From Leptolyngbya sp. SIO4C1 (lineage in GTDB: Bacteria > Cyanobacteriota > Cyanobacteriia > Phormidesmidales > Phormidesmidaceae), in the NCBI GenBank assembly GCA_010671975.1, contig JAAHIA010000165.1, positions 1-9,811 on the forward strand: a stretch of DNA of 9,811 nucleotides. The letters are read 5' to 3'. The notes under the pieces are model-generated. The model saw only the letters and a list, made by a program, of their open reading frames with translations, had not been told where the DNA came from and searched no databases. Position 1 is the stretch's first letter; the number at the start of each line of letters is the position of its first letter. The position numbers and the translations under genes are program-made. Shown one piece after another: positions 6,843-9,811 of the stretch.

Positions 6843-7002
6843 AGTCTACCCCAACTGTTTCTGCAGATACCAAGCGGCTAAAAAGCTCTGAGATTTTATG
6901 GAGCCTACGGAAAGACCGTCAAACGCTGTTAAACGCAGATGCCTTAGGCAAGGCTATCCGCTAGCCTCAATCGTGCTCTAATCGCTAATATCAGGAGCCG
7001 CC

Positions 7003-7029
7003 ATGCAGTTTTTGCATTGGATTCATGCA
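7003..7029 (+). promoter_or_regulatory. NtcB-type array upstream of nirA
   Basis: ATGCAGTTTTTGCAT (7003-7017) contains a perfect TGCAN5TGCA (7004-7016). A third TGCA (7026-7029) follows after nine bases, 25 bases before the NtcA site. TGCAN5TGCA is the NtcB target form I recall from Synechococcus elongatus nirA. The core is centred about 93 bases before the predicted transcription start. Confidence 0.65.
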
Positions 7030-7054
7030 GGTAGCTCAAAAGAAATTAAGAAAC

Positions 7055-7096
7055 GTAACGAGCGATACAAAAATAGCTTTTGTTGTTCCATAGGCT
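7055..7096 (+). promoter_or_regulatory. NtcA-activated promoter of nirA
   Basis: GTAACGAGCGATAC (7055-7068) is a perfect GTAN8TAC NtcA site. Exactly 22 bases later comes TAGGCT (7091-7096), a TAN3T -10 box. The centre of the NtcA site would be 41.5 bases before a start at 7103, the standard activating position. This predicts expression only when ammonium is scarce, with NtcB adding nitrite response from the sites upstream. Confidence 0.85.
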
Positions 7097-7159
7097 ATCG
7101 ATAACTCGACAGCAAGCGAGCTATTTTAGCTCCTGAAGCGATTCCTTATTAAGTGTGTG

Positions 7160-7185
7160 AAGTGGGTGTTTCGCATTCACTTTTT
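7160..7185 (+). terminator. Terminator-like hairpin in the nirA leader
   Basis: AAGTGGGTG (7160-7168) can pair with CATTCACTT (7174-7182) around a TTTCG loop, giving nine pairs including two G-U. A run of five T (7181-7185) overlaps and follows the stem. It lies about 60-80 nt into the predicted leader. A near-copy of the left arm, AAGTGTGTG, lies directly upstream (7151-7159) and could compete for the right arm with one mismatch. The stem is weak in GC, so attenuation is only a possibility. Confidence 0.3.
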
Positions 7186-7302
7186 GAAAGCAAGGCATCC
7201 ACTTTATTTCTTCTAAGGGCGCTTTTCTGGTGTTCATTATGAACGGCTGGAAATTAGCTGTTTCGATAGAGTTATCGCAGTTTCTTTACATGGGTTAGCG
7301 CC

Positions 7303-8871
7303 GTGGTAAGTGCTTCCGCTGAAAACAAAACCAAGCTGAATAAGTTTGAAAAGTTCAAGGCAGAAAAAGACGGCTTAGCAGTTAAAGATGAGCTGGAAAA
7401 GTTTGCTGCAATGGGCTGGGAAGCGGTTGACGAAACCGATCTGACTCAGCGGCTGAAGTGGCTCGGCGTATTCTTTCGGCCAGTAACGCCTGGCAAATTC
7501 ATGCTGCGCATGCGCATGCCCAACGGAGTTTTATCCGGGCACAAGATGCGCGTTCTAGCTGAGATTGTGCGCCGCTACGGCGACGATGGCAGCGCCGACG
7601 TGACAACCCGACAAAACATTCAGCTGCGCGGCGTGCGGCTGGAGGATGTGCCGGATATCTTTGAGCGACTAGAGCAGGCCGGCATGACCTCTGTACAGTC
7701 GGGCATGGATAATGTGCGCAATATCACTGGTTCACCCGTCGCGGGTATTGATGCCCACGAGCTGATTGATACACAGGGGCTAGTGATCAAGGTGCAAGAC
7801 ATGATCACTGCTAACGGTGAAGGCAATGCGGCTTTCACCAACCTGCCCCGCAAGTTTAATATTGCCATCGAGGGCGGACGTGACAACTCGGTTCATGCCG
7901 AGATCAACGATATTGCGTTCGTGCCAGCCTACAAGGAGGGCGAGCTAGGCTTCAACGTACTGGTGGGAGGGTTCTTCTCAGCAACTCGCTGCGCCGCCGC
8001 CATTCCGCTGAACGCCTGGGTGCCGCCAACTGACGATGTGGTAGATCTGTGTCGGTCAATTCTGAATGTGTATCGCGACAACGGTCCTCGGGCCAACCGA
8101 CAGAAGTCTCGTCTGATGTGGCTGATCGACAGCTGGGGCTTAGAAAAGTTTCGAGCCGAAGTTGAAAAAGACTACGGCAAGCCCTTAGCAACTGCGGCTG
8201 AGCACGATGAGATTGACTGGGAAAAGCGCGACCACATTGGCGCCCACGCCCAGAAGCAACCGGGGCTCAACTATGTGGGTCTGCATGTGCCGGTGGGTCG
8301 GCTGCAGGCTGACCAGATGTTCGACCTGGCTCGACTGGCTGAAGTCTACGGCAGCGGCGAGATTCGACTAACGGTCGAACAGAACATAATCATTCCTAAC
8401 ATTCCTGACTCACGTCTGGAGGCGTTTTTGGCAGAACCGCTGCTAGCGCAGTTTTCGATTACGCCAGAGCCGCTGGTGCGATCGCTGGTTTCTTGTACCG
8501 GCGCGCGGTTTTGCAACTTTGCGCTGATTGAGACTAAGCAGCGAGCGCTGGCGATGGCTCAGGAGCTCGACGCTGAGCTCGAGATTCCTCAGACGGTCAG
8601 GATTCACTGGACGGGCTGCCCCAACTCTTGTGGTCAGCCGCAGGTGGCCGATATCGGTCTGTTAGGAACAAAGGCTCGTAAAGACGGCAAAGCGGTCGAA
8701 GCCGCTGACGTCTACACGGGAGGCAAAGTGGGCAAGGATGCTCATTTGGGCAGCCGTTCGATGAAAGGGGTTCCCTGTGAAGACCTGAAGGCGGTATTGC
8801 GAACAATGCTGATAGAGCATTTTGGTGCTCGACCCAAAGTCGCCCAAAATGGCTCGACTGCCGCTTCTTAA
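7303..8871 (+). CDS. nirA: Ferredoxin-nitrite reductase
   Basis: This 522-residue enzyme reduces nitrite to ammonium with six electrons from ferredoxin, using siroheme and a 4Fe-4S cluster. The four cluster ligands are C398 and C404 (CTGARFC) and C439 and C443 (CPNSC). The substrate-side motif DVTTRQNIQLRG lies at 99-110, and the N terminus (NKFEKFKAEKDGLAVK) is typical of cyanobacterial NirA. The length fits the standard enzyme with no C-terminal ferredoxin-like extension. The start is GTG at 7303: an in-frame stop lies at 7267-7269 and no other ATG or GTG intervenes. No clear Shine-Dalgarno sequence precedes it. A two-codon ORF, ATG-GGT-TAG (7290-7298), sits just before the start. It is the first gene of a unit that continues with nrtP 82 bases downstream. 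Confidence 0.97.
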   Translation: MVSASAENKTKLNKFEKFKAEKDGLAVKDELEKFAAMGWEAVDETDLTQRLKWLGVFFRPVTPGKFMLRMRMPNGVLSGHKMRVLAEIVRRYGDDGSADVTTRQNIQLRGVRLEDVPDIFERLEQAGMTSVQSGMDNVRNITGSPVAGIDAHELIDTQGLVIKVQDMITANGEGNAAFTNLPRKFNIAIEGGRDNSVHAEINDIAFVPAYKEGELGFNVLVGGFFSATRCAAAIPLNAWVPPTDDVVDLCRSILNVYRDNGPRANRQKSRLMWLIDSWGLEKFRAEVEKDYGKPLATAAEHDEIDWEKRDHIGAHAQKQPGLNYVGLHVPVGRLQADQMFDLARLAEVYGSGEIRLTVEQNIIIPNIPDSRLEAFLAEPLLAQFSITPEPLVRSLVSCTGARFCNFALIETKQRALAMAQELDAELEIPQTVRIHWTGCPNSCGQPQVADIGLLGTKARKDGKAVEAADVYTGGKVGKDAHLGSRSMKGVPCEDLKAVLRTMLIEHFGARPKVAQNGSTAAS

Positions 8872-8886
8872 GCAGCAGTCAGTAAA

Positions 8887-8911
8887 AAGCCTGAGATGGC
8901 ATCTCAGGCTT
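8887..8911 (-). terminator. Strong stem-loop between nirA and nrtP
   Basis: AAGCCTGAGAT (8887-8897) and ATCTCAGGCTT (8901-8911) form a perfect 11-bp stem around GGC. The adjoining run of five A (8884-8888) makes it a stem plus T run only when read on the minus strand, and no T run follows on the plus strand. It therefore looks like an intrinsic terminator for antisense transcripts. In nirA-nrtP mRNA it is more likely to stabilise the nirA 3' end or modulate read-through. Confidence 0.55.
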
Positions 8912-8953
8912 GCAAATTCAAATTAAGTTTATCCAATTAGGAGCGTAGCACAG

Positions 8954-9811
8954 ATGCTCGGAGAGATGTGGTCCTTTAGGGGACGCTATAAAATTCTCCA
9001 CATGACGTGGTTTGCCTTTTTTCTGTCGTTTGTCGTTTGGTTCAATTTAGCGCCTTTAGCAACTGCAATTGCCGAGGACTTCGGTCTAGAGCCGGGTCAG
9101 ATTCGGACAATTGCAATCTGTAACGTAGCGCTGACGGTCCCGGCGCGTGTCATTATTGGCATGCTGCTCGATAAGTACGGGCCTCGTCTCACCTATTCGC
9201 TGCTGCTGATGTACGCAGCGATCCCTTGTATTGCTTTTGCCTCAGCCCAAAACTTTAATCAACTGGTGATCAGCCGTTTGGCGCTCAGCATCGTGGGTGC
9301 AGGCTTTGTGATCGGCATTCGGATGACAGCCGAATGGTTTCCGCCCAAGGAGATTGGCCTGGCCGAGGGCATCTACGGCGGCTGGGGTAACTTTGGTTCA
9401 GCCTTTTCGGCTTTTACCTTGGTGACCATTGCCAGCGCCCTGAGCTTTTTCCCGGGTGCTTTTCAGGTGATAGATGGACCGATGCTTAACTGGCGCTTTG
9501 CGATCGCAGGCACCGGTATCATCGCAGCGCTTTACGGCATTCTTTACTATTTCAGCGTGCAAGACACCCCGCCGGGCAAAGTCTACCAGCGTCCGGCCAG
9601 CGCTCGCGGCTTAGAAGTGACTACCGTGCGCGACTTCTGGGGCCTGATGCTGATGAACCTGCCGCTGTCTGGCATCTTGATTGTGCTGGCCTGGCGTCTA
9701 TCTAAAGTGGGCTTCCTAACGCCGACCGGGTTTACGATTGCTGTTCTAGCGCTGATCGGACTGTATCTTTTCCAAGCCTACAACTGCTGGGCAGTCAACA
9801 AGGATCTGCTA
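8954..9811 (+). CDS. nrtP: NrtP-type nitrate/nitrite permease, N-terminal part
   Basis: The frame is open for 286 codons from the ATG at 8954 to the right edge; AGGAG lies ten bases upstream. The protein is a major-facilitator transporter of the nitrate/nitrite porter family. About eight membrane segments are visible (roughly residues 17-38, 50-71, 80-98, 104-125, 138-165, 182-201, 228-247 and 257-276). Diagnostic residues are Arg65 in segment 2, which in this family contacts the anion, the loop motif GMLLDKYGPR (69-78), and the glycine-rich nitrate signature GGWGNFGSAF (142-151). The full protein should be about 500 residues, so the rest lies outside. It would bring nitrate and nitrite across the inner membrane for NirA. 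I see no separate promoter, so it is probably co-transcribed with nirA. It takes the place that nrtABCD occupies in Anabaena. Confidence 0.93.
   Translation, partial: MLGEMWSFRGRYKILHMTWFAFFLSFVVWFNLAPLATAIAEDFGLEPGQIRTIAICNVALTVPARVIIGMLLDKYGPRLTYSLLLMYAAIPCIAFASAQNFNQLVISRLALSIVGAGFVIGIRMTAEWFPPKEIGLAEGIYGGWGNFGSAFSAFTLVTIASALSFFPGAFQVIDGPMLNWRFAIAGTGIIAALYGILYYFSVQDTPPGKVYQRPASARGLEVTTVRDFWGLMLMNLPLSGILIVLAWRLSKVGFLTPTGFTIAVLALIGLYLFQAYNCWAVNKDLL

Larger units (their letters stand above)
6724..7302. other. nirB-nirA divergent control region and nirA leader
   Basis: The 579 bases between the two start codons hold, from left to right: the nirB -10 region, an NtcB-type array for nirB, about 160 bases with no motif I recognise (6843-7002), an NtcB-type array for nirA, the NtcA site, the nirA -10 box, and a nirA leader of about 200 nt. 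The two regulatory arrays share the same internal spacing. No convincing protein gene is present. Confidence 0.7.

Noticed and set aside
6843..7002. Middle of the nirB-nirA control region, examined for a second NtcA site, small RNA or peptide gene.
   Set aside because: There is no GTAN8TAC, no convincing promoter-terminator pair, and only a 27-codon frame at 6898 lacking a ribosome binding site.
7003..7104. A 33-codon plus-strand ORF (MQFLHWIHAG...) with AGGAG five bases upstream, before nirA.
   Set aside because: It coincides with the NtcB-type array, the NtcA site and the nirA -10 box, which explain the sequence better; most of it lies upstream of the predicted transcription start.
7290..7298. 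Two-codon upstream ORF ATG-GGT-TAG just before the nirA GTG.
   Set aside because: It has no ribosome binding site and such short strings arise by chance; not enough to propose translational control.
7952..8191. Long antisense frames inside nirA (also at 7620-7886 and 8597-8806).
   Set aside because: They have low-complexity compositions rich in Arg, Ser and Pro, as expected opposite a GC-biased gene; nirA is unambiguous.

Overview
The window is a piece of a cyanobacterial chromosome. The palindrome GCGATCGC (HIP1, over-represented in many cyanobacteria) occurs nine times in 9.8 kb, always inside genes. The central block is the cyanobacterial nitrate-assimilation locus. Its minus-strand order of nirB, ntcB and cnaT opposite nirA matches the arrangement I recall from Anabaena sp. 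PCC 7120. Nitrate uptake here uses an NrtP-type major-facilitator permease rather than the ABC transporter NrtABCD. The moderately high GC content, HIP1 and nrtP would fit a Leptolyngbya-like or related lineage, but the genus is a guess.

Layout. Positions 1-572 (minus strand) hold the 5' end of a Ycf46-like AAA ATPase gene, preceded by a small gene for a ribbon-helix-helix protein with a Cys/His-containing tail. The ribbon-helix-helix gene has a readable promoter at about 600-636 that is covered by palindromes. Positions 573-861 separate it from the divergent recQ helicase gene (862-3081), which has a near-match to a LexA box upstream. recQ converges on the minus-strand pair ntcB-cnaT (5166 to 3115). 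A 372-base gap follows, carrying the ntcB promoter, and then the HEAT-repeat gene nirB (6723 to 5539, minus). A long nirB/nirA control region (6724-7302) precedes nirA (7303-8871, plus). After a short gap with a strong stem-loop comes nrtP, which runs off the right edge at 9811.

How it fits together. NrtP imports nitrate and nitrite, and NirA reduces nitrite to ammonium with electrons from ferredoxin. Nitrate reductase (narB) is not in the window and may lie to the right. NtcB and CnaT are known positive factors for nirA expression in other cyanobacteria, and NirB is known to support full nitrite reductase activity. The control DNA is unusually legible. Perfect NtcA sites (GTAN8TAC), each exactly 22 bases from a TAN3T -10 box, lie upstream of both nirA and ntcB. 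Perfect TGCAN5TGCA motifs, the form I recall for NtcB binding, lie upstream of nirA, nirB and ntcB. At nirA and nirB this motif is followed, in the direction of transcription, by a third TGCA after exactly nine bases. At ntcB the motif instead sits between the NtcA site and the -10 box, which suggests autorepression. The nirA leader of about 200 nt carries a terminator-like hairpin.
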